A DNA stretch of 48,850 bases from CALCKU01 sp964571595 (GTDB lineage Bacteria > Pseudomonadota > Alphaproteobacteria > Caulobacterales > Maricaulaceae): contig CAZNCJ010000014.1 in assembly GCA_964571595.1 (NCBI GenBank), positions 1 to 48,850 on the forward strand. Reading direction: 5' to 3'. This document shows positions 19,025 to 28,600 of the stretch, piece after piece (the first letter of the stretch is position 1; each line of letters opens with the position of its first letter). The notes beneath the pieces are model-generated. The model saw only the letters and a list, made by a program, of their open reading frames with translations. It did not search any database and had not been told where the DNA came from. The position numbers and the translations under genes are program-made.

Positions 19025-20167
19025 TTACGAAGCGCGTTGTAAGCGTTTTCTAAGCGATTTTTTCGGTTTGTTTTTTTGTGCTTTTTCAATTTGTGTCCAT
19101 GCGTTTACGATTTTCTGGACATCTTTGACATAGCGCGCCTCGGGTTGGACTGTACTGACAGGCTCGCCGCAATCTAGGGCTTCTCTTACCGAATCGGGAT
19201 CAGCACAGACAGTTAGGTTAATCGGCGCCGACATAGCATATTTGGCATCTTTCAAGCTCAGCGTATTACGTAATTTCCGTCTTTCATATTTCGTCAATAT
19301 GACTTCTGGTTTTACGCGTAAGGGCATATGGGCTTCGATCTGGTCGAGGCGTTCCCGTGCCTGATGAAAGGCCGGAATACGCATATTTACCAAGAACCCT
19401 ATCTTGTCTGCGCCTGCCAAAGCCGCATATGTCCAGGGGCGCCAAATAGAGGGAAGATCAAGAATTATATAAGTGTACATCTCGCTAAGAATATCAAGCA
19501 AGGCGAGGACTGTATCCGGATTCACCTGCTCGTTTCCTGCCAGTATATTTGGTGTGGCCAGTAAGGCTATGCCGCTTTCATGGCGCGTGATAAAGGCTTC
19601 GGCCAAGGCTTTATCAATTCGTTCTGGCGGGGTTTGCAAATCTGAGAGCTGTAAACCAGGTCTCACATCCAGATAATGTGCGCAGGAGCCGTTCTCAAAA
19701 TCCAAATCTATCAAGCAAACACGGGGGTCCATTTGACGGCCAGATTTAAACTTTTCAGGGCGCAACTTGCGGGCTAATTCAACGGCGGTTTGAATAGAGA
19801 GGCTCGTCGTACCTGTTCCACCATTGGCGCTTGTAAAAGCCCAACATTGTGTGCCTTTTACTTCGGCATATGAGGGATTTGTGTTTTCTGGATCGAGGCT
19901 CTCAGCATATTGCGTGGCGCCGTATGCGGGCTTCTCTGGAGCGTGTTTCGGGGACGCCATCTCTTGGTGTGGGGGCATATCTATTGCGGGGCGATTTGGT
20001 CCGCGGCGCTCTGTAAGCGGTTCTGGAAAAGCGGGTATAGCGATATCGGAAAGATCAAACGCATCTTCAAACATATCCGGATTTTGACTTATATCCTGAT
20101 TTTGTTTTTTCGATGAGAAATCACCATGTTTCATCGCAAACACGTTTTGGGAGTTTATATGGGACAT
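19025..20167 (-). CDS. cpaE: Tad pilus localisation protein CpaE (TadZ)
   Basis: CpaE/TadZ is a MinD/ParA-fold protein that places the Tad machine at the pole. The 380-residue protein has a variable N-terminal part (about 100 residues, low complexity) instead of a full receiver-like domain, then the P-loop region CWAFTSANGGTGTTSLS (N115GGTGTT), and later CLIDLDFENGSCAHYLD and YIILDLPS, which match the family's switch regions. The P-loop lacks both lysines of the usual KGGxGKT, as is common among TadZ proteins, so ATP hydrolysis may be weak or absent. The C-terminus is very basic (KAQKNKPKKSLRKRLQR) and could bind membrane. It follows the second TadE/F-like gene by 3 bases. Confidence 0.9.
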   Translation of the reverse strand: MSHINSQNVFAMKHGDFSSKKQNQDISQNPDMFEDAFDLSDIAIPAFPEPLTERRGPNRPAIDMPPHQEMASPKHAPEKPAYGATQYAESLDPENTNPSYAEVKGTQCWAFTSANGGTGTTSLSIQTAVELARKLRPEKFKSGRQMDPRVCLIDLDFENGSCAHYLDVRPGLQLSDLQTPPERIDKALAEAFITRHESGIALLATPNILAGNEQVNPDTVLALLDILSEMYTYIILDLPSIWRPWTYAALAGADKIGFLVNMRIPAFHQARERLDQIEAHMPLRVKPEVILTKYERRKLRNTLSLKDAKYAMSAPINLTVCADPDSVREALDCGEPVSTVQPEARYVKDVQKIVNAWTQIEKAQKNKPKKSLRKRLQRAS

Positions 20168-20170
20168 ATG

Positions 20171-20800
20171 CTAGCTTAAATCCTCGGCTATCTGGCTAAC
20201 GGTAATGTCAGGCATGAGGCTAAATTTTTCGGGCAGTAATATATCTAAAAAGACAAAATTATATCTTAGTCCCGTAACAGTAAGCTGGATAAGCGGGACA
20301 GGGTCAGCGGGATTGCCCGCACGCCCGTGACCAGAATTTTCATAGGATATCCGGATGTTGTCCAACCCGATCTTACCAAAGACATCACACATGCCACGTC
20401 TGGATTTTTGCGCAGCTGCACACTCACCGTCATTATCCAGACCGTAAAGCAGTCGTGACATGGCCTGATCATCATATTGGCCTGAATTACAGCGCCGCTC
20501 AGACCCCGTACATTCAAACAGGTAATCAGGCATAGGGTCCCCGGCCCGTATATTTCCGGAAAGACCTGTAAACCCATTTAGGCTCTGCGCTACGGGAGGG
20601 GAGATTGCCGCGATACGCCCGCCAATGCGGGCGGCTTGCTGGACGCTATTCCATTGCCAATAGGCAAGGCCAGCTTCAAAACTTGCGCCGGTTAAACTTA
20701 TCATGACAGAGCTTAAGAGGGCTGTCTCGATCGTGATGGTCCCAGCGGTGTTTTTCCAGAAATTATCTTTGCCACGCTTTATGATTTTCAAAATGTGCAT
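20171..20800 (-). CDS. TadE/TadF-like minor pseudopilin
   Basis: A 209-residue protein with one N-terminal membrane helix preceded by basic residues and the TadE-type motif (GTITIETALLSSVMISLTGASFEAGLAYWQW). It is followed by a periplasmic domain with three or more cysteines (FECTGSERRCN, CAAAQKSRRGMCDVF) that probably form disulphides. Such proteins are minor pseudopilins processed by a prepilin peptidase. The Glu after the hydrophobic start (TIETA) corresponds to the conserved E5 position. The start overlaps the preceding stop (TAATG). TadE and TadF cannot be told apart with confidence. Confidence 0.85.
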   Translation of the reverse strand: MHILKIIKRGKDNFWKNTAGTITIETALLSSVMISLTGASFEAGLAYWQWNSVQQAARIGGRIAAISPPVAQSLNGFTGLSGNIRAGDPMPDYLFECTGSERRCNSGQYDDQAMSRLLYGLDNDGECAAAQKSRRGMCDVFGKIGLDNIRISYENSGHGRAGNPADPVPLIQLTVTGLRYNFVFLDILLPEKFSLMPDITVSQIAEDLS

Positions 20801-21279
20801 TATGAAGCCCCGCTCAGGCGCTCTTCATATTCTCCTGAGAGCACAATACGTCCACCCGTCATGGCTTTGATTAAACCCAAGCCTTCATAGGGAATAGAGG
20901 TGGATATATTGACGACTTTCACAGTTTCACCACCCCGATACAGGCTTGTCCCAGAAACAGAACTATTGGCAAAATTTTTATAGGAAATCGCAATATCGGC
21001 TTGTGTCCAATTTGCGATAATCGGTTTTCCACCCGAGCGTATTTGGCCGGTAGCGGCCAGTCGTCTGGCTTGGGTCTCAAGGCTTTGCGGATCGACAGCC
21101 TTAGAGAGATAGCTCGCCGCCGAACTAAGCCCTGTTTCGAGTTTATGGTGTTGCAACACAAGAAAAGAGGCATCAATCGTACCAAACCCGCCGAGCAATA
21201 AAATAGGCGTGACCAAGGCGGCTTCCAATGCCGCAGCGCCGTGTTCGGATTTCAGATATTTGGACAGAATTCTCATCAT
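20800..21279 (-). CDS. TadE-like minor pseudopilin
   Basis: A 159-residue protein with the classical TadE N-terminus: KYLKSEHGAAALEAALVTPILLLGGFGTIDA, in which GAAALEAAL holds the processing region and the conserved Glu, followed by one membrane helix and a periplasmic domain of about 110 residues. The start may be either of two adjacent ATG codons (21279 or 21276). It lies 6 bases after the TadG-like gene and its stop overlaps the start of the next TadE/F gene. Needs a prepilin peptidase that is not encoded in the window. Confidence 0.88.
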   Translation of the reverse strand: MMRILSKYLKSEHGAAALEAALVTPILLLGGFGTIDASFLVLQHHKLETGLSSAASYLSKAVDPQSLETQARRLAATGQIRSGGKPIIANWTQADIAISYKNFANSSVSGTSLYRGGETVKVVNISTSIPYEGLGLIKAMTGGRIVLSGEYEERLSGAS

Positions 21280-21285
21280 TGACGA

Positions 21286-22776
21286 TCACCGTGTCAGGGC
21301 CACACGCTCGCGTGCGACATTATCGTCTAAATCTATTGTGCCGATAATTTCACCAAATAATGTCCGGTCTTCTAACATAGGCTCGGTTATGAAAATTTTG
21401 ACAAAGGTTTCCACGGGCAGATTTTCTGCCCGTCCAGAAAGGCGTATGCCTGCCTCATCAAGCGCACCGCAGTTCAAGATAGCTGCGTGGAGAATACGTC
21501 TGTCTTCAACTTGTGTGGAAGGGCCCGTTGCATGGCATTGTGGCCGACCTTCTTCCGGCCCGCTATTCGGGCCATAAGTTTGTTCTCCGGGAATTAAATT
21601 TGAGTCAATTTCCCATCTATAAAGGGCGTAACGCGAAGGCGTAATATTTGGAAAAAACCTATTCGCCTCAAAATCTAATCGGTAATTTATCCCCTCAAGG
21701 GTAAGATGATTTAAATTATTATGATTAACCCGCATATAGCTCATAAAATCCCAATCCCCATCGCCAATACGTCCATTATTTTCTGCACAGTTATTGGTCA
21801 GGTGACAATTGTCACGGGGTAAGCCTTGCGCACTGTCATTCGTCCTTTGTCGACAGGCATCCCGGCCTCGCGGCAATGTTCCTTTAATGACATTTTCGGC
21901 TGGGGCATATTGCGGGTCGGTGCGCGCTTTTCTGAAATCGGCTTCATAAATATCAAAGCGCGTATTAATCGCGTGGCGCACAGAGGAAATTTGACCGGGT
22001 CGTAGATCAACCCCGCTTGAGCTGGACATACAGATTGGCGGTACATCAATAGCTATGGCATCTCTGAGCGCGTTAGCACCGCCATTCTCGAGCATATCCA
22101 GATAGCCAAAATTCCCCGGCCCGAATTGGGCGTTCCCGCCCCCCGGTGTCACCAGCTTAACTTGCCGACGTCTTTCTGAGGGATCATCAAGAGCCTCATA
22201 TATGGAAAGTTCAGTGCCTTCATAGGGATTGCAGATAAAAACAGGGGCTATGCCGCACACACTTTGAGAGCGTCCAGAAACAGCATTGGCGCTTAGGTTT
22301 ATACGGGTCAGGCCGCTCACAAGGTTTGGCGGAAATAAAGTCGTGATATTTTTAGGTGTCACAGTGATAGATACGAAGCGAGCTTGTGACGGGTCTGTTG
22401 TGATATGGGTGCTATTTATCGTTTGAAAATCTTGACTGGGTACGGAGTGTAAAAAGTCGATGCGATCTATCGTGACATCTGAGAGACCTGTATCGGCGAA
22501 TTTTTGATCATTTCTGACAAGGTTATGGGCTGCGCGTAGGGAGCGCAAAATTGAATCCGGTCTTTGGTCAAGTTCGGCGCTTGCGGCCTTGGCCAGCGCG
22601 TCAGATGCGCTTTGGAGTTCTTGGTCCAGATTATACATGCGCGAGGCATCAACGGATAGGGCCGCCCCGCCAATTAAAACGGGTGCTGCGGCACCAGCCC
22701 AGACGGATATGGCTCCGCCAGTCGCCAGAAGAAATTTTTGGAACGTGTTTTTGGGGTTAAATGTCTCTCTTTTCAT
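21286..22776 (-). CDS. TadG-like pilus-associated protein
   Basis: A 496-residue protein with an N-terminal membrane helix (GGAISVWAGAAAPVLIGGAALSVDASRMYNLDQELQSASDALAKAAS), the signature of the TadE/G-like proteins. A large periplasmic domain follows. It has repeated cysteine-containing loops (SVCGIAPVFICNPYEG, PPICMSSSS, DACRQR, DNCHLTNNCAENN), consistent with disulphides. I do not see a complete MIDAS motif, so the von Willebrand A domain of some TadG proteins is not evident. Probably stabilises or anchors the pilus in the envelope. It sits between the mini CpaD-like lipoprotein and TadE, in the usual order for the operon. Confidence 0.85.
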   Translation of the reverse strand: MKRETFNPKNTFQKFLLATGGAISVWAGAAAPVLIGGAALSVDASRMYNLDQELQSASDALAKAASAELDQRPDSILRSLRAAHNLVRNDQKFADTGLSDVTIDRIDFLHSVPSQDFQTINSTHITTDPSQARFVSITVTPKNITTLFPPNLVSGLTRINLSANAVSGRSQSVCGIAPVFICNPYEGTELSIYEALDDPSERRRQVKLVTPGGGNAQFGPGNFGYLDMLENGGANALRDAIAIDVPPICMSSSSGVDLRPGQISSVRHAINTRFDIYEADFRKARTDPQYAPAENVIKGTLPRGRDACRQRTNDSAQGLPRDNCHLTNNCAENNGRIGDGDWDFMSYMRVNHNNLNHLTLEGINYRLDFEANRFFPNITPSRYALYRWEIDSNLIPGEQTYGPNSGPEEGRPQCHATGPSTQVEDRRILHAAILNCGALDEAGIRLSGRAENLPVETFVKIFITEPMLEDRTLFGEIIGTIDLDDNVARERVALTR

Positions 22777-22810
22777 TTTTATAAATCTTTATTTTTCGGA
22801 GGGGTGGGGT

Positions 22811-23074
22811 TTATTCATTTGTGTTAGGCAGGACGGGCTCTTCGACGTCATTTTCTTCATAACGTTTTATGGCCAAAGCCCGCCGTGCCCGATTAGCCGG
22901 AATGTAGGTATTGGCTTTTTGCTCAGGGCTTGGGGCGACATGTTGAACAGCAATATTGGCTTTGACAGCCTGTCCGAATGTCGCGCCATGATCGCTTAAG
23001 GCAGGGCTTGTCGTGGCGCAGGCGGACAGACTAAGCAGGACCAAAGCGGATAGAGGCGTATATTTCTTTGTCAT
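22811..23074 (-). CDS. Small CpaD-like lipoprotein
   Basis: An 87-residue lipoprotein (VLLSLSAC, lipid Cys near residue 19). The stretch HGATFGQAVKANIAVQ resembles the conserved C-terminal core of CpaD, a Tad lipoprotein that helps the secretin (family core: FG.A...N.A). Its place directly after cpaC fits CpaD. Full CpaD proteins are roughly 200 residues, so this is either a minimal version or a different small lipoprotein that kept this motif. The end is acidic and proline-containing (EENDVEEPVLPNTNE). The ATG has good upstream purines. Function as a secretin pilotin is inferred from place. Confidence 0.7.
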   Translation of the reverse strand: MTKKYTPLSALVLLSLSACATTSPALSDHGATFGQAVKANIAVQHVAPSPEQKANTYIPANRARRALAIKRYEENDVEEPVLPNTNE

Positions 23075-23092
23075 GATGTCTCTCTTTTGTGT

Positions 23093-24541
23093 CTATTGCA
23101 GAGCGTGGCCGTAATTTGTCGAAAGCCCGCCCGTTTGGGAGACAATCTTTTTGTTTGGCGTGTTTTGAGGTATTGTTTCTTTTGTAAGCGAATTTGAGGT
23201 GGGTGGGTTTATGACTCGCGATGGAGTCCGGCCATCTAGGCGTCCTTCAAGAAATAATTCGGCTTCGCTGGGAGAGTTTAGATAATCCAGAGGGGTGGCA
23301 AGTTGTGAAATATCAGAAACAGGCTGGACCAGGCGCGGCGTGACAATGATCACAAGCTCTGTTTCCGCGCGTTGATAGCGTGTCGATCTAAAGAGAGAGC
23401 CGATAACCGGAATATCGGCTATCCACGGGGTTTGGACTTTATTATTAGACGAGGCGTTTTGTAGGAGACCCGCAATCGCGAAACTTTGGGAATTGCGTAA
23501 TTCAACCGTAGTGTTAGCCCGCCTGACGCGCAAAGAAGGGACTTCCACACCGGCGATACGAATACCATTAATCGGGTCTATCTCACTCACTTCGGGGGCG
23601 ACTTTTAGGTTGATGATACCGTCGTCAAGAACGGTCGGGGTAAAGGAGAGCCCGACCCCAAACTGACGAAATTCAATTGCGATCTGACCTTCATCCGATT
23701 GCACAGGGATAGGAAATTCACCGCCTGCAAGGAAACTGGCTGTATCACCTGACATGGAGACAAGGTTTGGCTCGGCCAGTGTGCGAATAACACCGTTTTC
23801 TTCCAACGCATCAATGCTTGCATCCAGTGACGCCCCGTTAAAGCCACCTAAAATAGCGGCTGCGGCGGCGGGCGTGCCGCCCGAGATTAAGCCAGCGCCG
23901 CTTTGGAAGGCGAAATCGCCAGCGCGTTGTGTTAAAAGGCCGATACCTAACTCTTTGACAATATCACGACTGGCCTCGACAAAACGAACTTCCAGCTGGA
24001 CTTGATGGGAGTCGCGTACAGACAAACCGTTTGTGACTTTGCTAGGGGCATAGGCTTGGGCGATTTTAACCGCGCGGTCAGCCATTTCGTGCGTGCTCAC
24101 ATCACCGGAAATATAGACTCCGCCTGCCATGGGCCGCACATTGATTTTTTCTTTAGGCAAGGTTTCATATAAGGCCCGTTTTAGACCTGCTAAATCAAAT
24201 CCAACCGTAATATCAATAATGTCGATGAGGCGATTTTTTGTATCATAGAGCATAACATTTGTCTTGCCGCTATCTTTGCCTAAGACATGAAATGATCTGT
24301 CCGTTAAAACGACAACATCCGCAATATCAGCATTGGCCACACGCACTTCTTTGAAGGCTTTATCCGTCCGCATAATGATAGTGTCATCTTTGATGACTTG
24401 CGTGGCGACACGGTGATCAGATTGGGAGGGTTCGACCCATGATTTGGCATGTGCGGCCGGAGCTACGAGTAAATATGACAAAAGCACGCTCGCAGTAAGT
24501 ATACTGCAGGTCAGTAGTCTGGGTTTTTTAGAAACTGCCAT
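23093..24541 (-). CDS. cpaC: Tad pilus outer-membrane secretin CpaC (RcpA)
   Basis: A 482-residue secretin that forms the outer-membrane channel for the pilus. After the signal peptide (ILTASVLLSYLLVAPAAHA) come the N-terminal pilus domain (DDTIIMRTDKAFKEVRVANADIADV), a BON-like ring (GGVYISGDVSTHEMADRAVKIAQ), and the secretin core with ASFLAGGEFPIPV and VVLELRNSQSFAIAGLL-type segments, ending in ELVIIVTPRLVQPV. I chose the ATG at 24541, which is 1 base after the cpaB stop and has GGGGGC upstream. A longer frame reaches 24616 but would overlap cpaB and bury the signal peptide. Confidence 0.95.
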   Translation of the reverse strand: MAVSKKPRLLTCSILTASVLLSYLLVAPAAHAKSWVEPSQSDHRVATQVIKDDTIIMRTDKAFKEVRVANADIADVVVLTDRSFHVLGKDSGKTNVMLYDTKNRLIDIIDITVGFDLAGLKRALYETLPKEKINVRPMAGGVYISGDVSTHEMADRAVKIAQAYAPSKVTNGLSVRDSHQVQLEVRFVEASRDIVKELGIGLLTQRAGDFAFQSGAGLISGGTPAAAAAILGGFNGASLDASIDALEENGVIRTLAEPNLVSMSGDTASFLAGGEFPIPVQSDEGQIAIEFRQFGVGLSFTPTVLDDGIINLKVAPEVSEIDPINGIRIAGVEVPSLRVRRANTTVELRNSQSFAIAGLLQNASSNNKVQTPWIADIPVIGSLFRSTRYQRAETELVIIVTPRLVQPVSDISQLATPLDYLNSPSEAELFLEGRLDGRTPSRVINPPTSNSLTKETIPQNTPNKKIVSQTGGLSTNYGHALQ

Positions 24542-24542
24542 A

Positions 24543-25502
24543 TTAGCCCCCTGCCAATTCCAGAATTTGCAAACCCGGCTCTTGAGTTTGGCTATTTTCA
24601 GAATATGTGTTTTCACTCACCACATTCACGGCATCACGGCTCTCTCCGCGGATTATGGTGACTTGTGTTGTACCGGATTTGTCTTTGATGACCGGTTTTG
24701 ATTTTTTGACATATTGGCGTCGTTTTTTCGGTTTCTGCGTTGAAGTAATGTCCTTTAGAGCCATAGACGGGGCAGATTGGATATCCTTTTCTCCGGCGCG
24801 CCTTAGCGTGAGGCTAAGACGTCCCGCATCCATTGCCAGATTTAATTTTTGTGCCTGCGCATTCGTGACTTCCAGTGTTACCGTTTTAGGTATTTCCGGG
24901 GCGGCACTCTCGACATTGAGATTTTGATCAATGCCCAAGACTTTGATGTTTTGCAGTAAAATATCAGCGCGAAGGTTTTGGCCCGCCGCAGGCACGCGCA
25001 CCTCAGCATCATGTGTGTAAATAACATCAATATAGTCTCCGGGCAGGACGAAACCCGCGACACCGTCAACATCGTTCATTCTGACAGAAACGGCGCGCAT
25101 ACCCTCATCTATAATAGCGGATAAGGAGCCGCGCCCACCCTGACCATTTATTTTATGGGCCAGAATAGGTTCATTGATCCCGATAGGAGATAAGACAAGT
25201 GTCGTGAAATTTGGATCAGAAAACAGGTTCTCAAAAGATGAAAACGCCCCTGCGGGTATGGCATCTGCCGGGTAATCTACAATACGCAAGGCCTGCGCGT
25301 TTAATATATCGCCAAAGCCAAGTGCTATATCCGCAATGATCACAGGCTGGCTGTCAGGGGCAATCAGTTTTTGTGAATTTTGGAGGGGAGCTTGACTAAA
25401 TTCAGAACGCACAGCATCGTTAATCCAGCCTCTTGCCAGCAAGACGGCCATAATCCCGAAAGCTGCAGAAGCGCCTAAAGTTATAAGTGTGTTGCTGCGC
25501 AC
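24543..25502 (-). CDS. cpaB: Tad pilus assembly protein CpaB (RcpC)
   Basis: A 319-residue protein anchored by an N-terminal helix (LGASAAFGIMAVLLARGW). It has a SAF-type domain (ADIALGFGDILNAQALRIVDYPADAIPAGAF, in several pieces) and the RcpC/CpaB domain that includes AVSVRMNDVDGVAGFVLPGDYIDV, the most conserved stretch of the family. In other Tad systems CpaB acts with the secretin in the periplasm and may bind peptidoglycan. The C-terminal 80 residues are basic (KPKKRRQYVKKSKP) and then acidic. The start is GTG. It is the first gene of the operon, and the promoter upstream holds two CtrA boxes. Confidence 0.93.
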   Translation of the reverse strand: MRSNTLITLGASAAFGIMAVLLARGWINDAVRSEFSQAPLQNSQKLIAPDSQPVIIADIALGFGDILNAQALRIVDYPADAIPAGAFSSFENLFSDPNFTTLVLSPIGINEPILAHKINGQGGRGSLSAIIDEGMRAVSVRMNDVDGVAGFVLPGDYIDVIYTHDAEVRVPAAGQNLRADILLQNIKVLGIDQNLNVESAAPEIPKTVTLEVTNAQAQKLNLAMDAGRLSLTLRRAGEKDIQSAPSMALKDITSTQKPKKRRQYVKKSKPVIKDKSGTTQVTIIRGESRDAVNVVSENTYSENSQTQEPGLQILELAGG

Positions 25503-25592
25503 AATCTCTATCCCAATCCCAACGCAATCCCATATGCGTTAGGTTTCATTCATATGAGAGAGAGAGACAAAGTTTCTGTGAAAGAACAGAGT

Positions 25593-25607
25593 TTAAGAAT
25601 TCCTTAA
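25593..25607. promoter_or_regulatory. CtrA box 1 upstream of the Tad operon
   Basis: TTAAGAATTCCTTAA is an exact TTAA-N7-TTAA, the CtrA consensus. It lies about 90-105 bases upstream of the cpaB start, inside the short promoter gap between the kinase gene and cpaB. Confidence 0.7.
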
Positions 25608-25615
25608 ATTATAGA

Positions 25616-25630
25616 TTAAGAAAGTCTTAA
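25616..25630. promoter_or_regulatory. CtrA box 2 upstream of the Tad operon
   Basis: TTAAGAAAGTCTTAA is a second exact TTAA-N7-TTAA, 23 bases (about two helical turns) from the first. Its last four bases overlap the stop codon of the upstream kinase gene. Confidence 0.65.
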
Positions 25631-28600
25631 AGACCGAGGGCCTTTTTGGGGGCAGGTACAGGGTAGGAAAGTTGCGAGGATGGAGGTGTTTGGCCCTTAT
25701 TTTCTGTCAGGTTTTCTATCAGCTTTTCTGTTTGCGCTTCGCGGCCGGTAAAAAAGCTAACAGCATTTATGAGCTCGGATTTCACGATCGGTTTATTCAA
25801 GAAGAAATTTATACCCGCATTCAAGGCTTCTGCATTGATTTTTGCATTTGTGTCTGCGCTTAAGGCGATAATCGGCACAGCGTTTTGCGGGCTTTGCAGG
25901 CTTCGGATAATTTTTGTCGCCATAATACCGTCCATGACAGGCATGTGTATGCCCATAATGACGAGGTCAATAATTTGAACTTTCGCAAGTTCGACGGCTT
26001 CTTTTCCATTATTTGCAATATGAATATCATAGCCCATATCATTGAGCATGAAGCGTATGACATTTTGATTTCCGGGCTCATCGTCAACAATTAATATACT
26101 AAAGGGCGGTGAATATGCATCCTCGGTTTTACGCTTAGTTTCATCATTTTCAAGATTTGGGCTTTTCTTGCTTTTAGCAAGTTCTAAGGGTTTTAAAGGC
26201 ATGGGTGGTGGCATGATTTCGATTGCATTTGGCATCTGTGAGAGGGGAGGGGTGTTATCTTGTGTTGTATGAGCAGGCATTGAATTAAAGTCGCCCACGA
26301 TTTCAATCTCGGCATTATCTGCATTTACTTTTTTGACTAATACTGTCTCGGAGGACGGGCTTGGGGTTTGTAGTTTTTCTAAACCCTCTGGAATAATTTC
26401 TGGAATAATCTCTGATGTAGTTTCATTTGGCTTGTCTTGAATAAGAGTTTGTAGAGGTGAAGGCGCAGAGTTTGCAGCATGGCTTGTGGTGGTTTCTAAA
26501 GGTTTGAGCTGATTTTCAAACCGGTCTTGAATAGTGAGTGTAAACTCTGATCCTCGGTTAGGTTTTGACACCAAATTCACATCACCCTTCATAAGACGGG
26601 CCAGGCTTCGCGTAATTGCCAGTCCGAGTCCGGCCCCGCCAAAATGCCGTGTAATGGAGCTATCGGCCTGAACAAAGGGTTGAAAGAGGCGCTTTTGAAC
26701 TTCAGGAGTTATGCCAGCACCCGTATCAGCCACATTGATTTTTAGCAGAACCTCGGAATTGCCCTTAACAGGCTCTGCGCTTGCATGGACATGAATACGA
26801 CCAGCTTTTGTGAACTTAACGGAATTTGAGACAAGATTATCAATAGATTGGAAGAGATATTTTGGGTCTGTGAAAATAAGATCAGGAACAGTTTTATCCA
26901 CATAGGTCGTAAAGATGACGTCGTCCTTTGTAATGAGCTTTCTCCATTTCTCATCTATCCGTGAAATAATGTCCTTTACCAAGGTTAGGCTTTTCATGAT
27001 CTCCACATCGCCTGATTCAAGTCTCGACATATCCATAATGTTCTCGACCAGACCCAAAAGTTCATTTCCAGATTCTAGAATTATATTTGTTTTATGTTTT
27101 AAATCTTCATTAGGTGCCGTCATAACCAATAGGTCAGCAATCCCGATAATCCCGTTAAGGGGCGTTCGTAATTCATGGGACATGATAGCAAGAAATTCTG
27201 ATTTAGCCTTATCCCCAGCTTGTGCTTTCTGGGCTGCAATTTCCAGTTCTTTAGCAACTCTGTCTCTGTAGCGTGCGACTAAAATAGCAGCAAATGCCGC
27301 TATAGCAAAAATTAAAGATAGTGCGCTCAATAAAAAATTTACTTTTTGTTTTTGCTCAAGTTCCGCTTGTTTAAGGCGGGTTTCGCGCCGCAGGGCGTCT
27401 TCCCTTTCGTTCTGTCGATTTTTAGAGTTTTCAAGCGAAGCCAAAAATTTCACCGTCTCGGTATTATTGGCCGTGAGAATGCTTTGTATGCTGGCATCCA
27501 TGCGTTTGTTCATTAATTCATGTGTGGATTTGGCATCGCCTTTATTTTTCGCAATAAGGGCTTTGGCATGTAAAATGCGTTGCGGAGTGCGACCTGTAAA
27601 TAGCTGTCCATCAGGACGCGTGTTTTCGAGTCTCTCCAATGCTTTTTCGGCAAGGCCCACCTCGCCTATGCCTGCTAAAGCACTTATATGCAAAATTTCA
27701 AGTGTTTCCTGAAGCGTTTTGATTTTCGCGAGTTCTAAACCCTCTTTTGTTTGTATTATAGCTTGTTGATATTGGCCTTGTTCAATGAGGGTTTGGGCAA
27801 AGCGCATCTGAGTCAGACCCGGCAATCCTGACTGGGCATTCTTTTCAACCCGAGACAAAATTTGAACCAATTCGCCAGCCGTTTTATGATCTCGCCAGCT
27901 ATTAAAGGCATAGATCAAATTATTTATGAGGTTTATCCCGTCAATGGGTTTGTTTGCGGCCTTTTGCAATGCAATCAATTTTGTCGTATTTTTTGCCCCC
28001 AATGTCGGGTTGCGCATAAGATTATGTAAATATGCCGTGTGGTCGATAATCTCGATGCGAGCCTCAGTCACTTCTGGTGATAGCTCATTGGGAATGAGTT
28101 TTAGGGCGGTTTCAGCTTGCTGCAAAGCCAGATTATTATTTAAATAATAAGAATTTATCAAACTTTTATAGAGCCAGGCATTTTGCGCAATGAACCAATC
28201 GGCATGTGAGGTAAATGGCTCAACGGCTGCCATGAAAACATCCAGATTATCCAGACTCTCATGTGGATTTTCGGGATTGAAGTTTTTAGATATGACATTA
28301 AAGAGATCCCCAATCGCCTTGTCTCTTTCACTGCCAACGGTCTGGGCTAAGGAAATATATTTATTGACGATGACTGATATGTCAAAATTATTTCTTCTAT
28401 TTAGAGCATCATGTACTAAATGACGGAGTTTAGAAATTTGGTTATGAGGTGAAAGATTATCAAGTCCAGCCAAGGATGCTGATCCTTGTTTGTTATTCAC
28501 TAAGTTTTCATTTTCGATCTGATGCCCGATTTTAATGGCGAGGGCGCGAGTCTCCTCTGGCAGGCCCGGTATGTCATTAGCCCAAGCCGAGCTGAGCATA

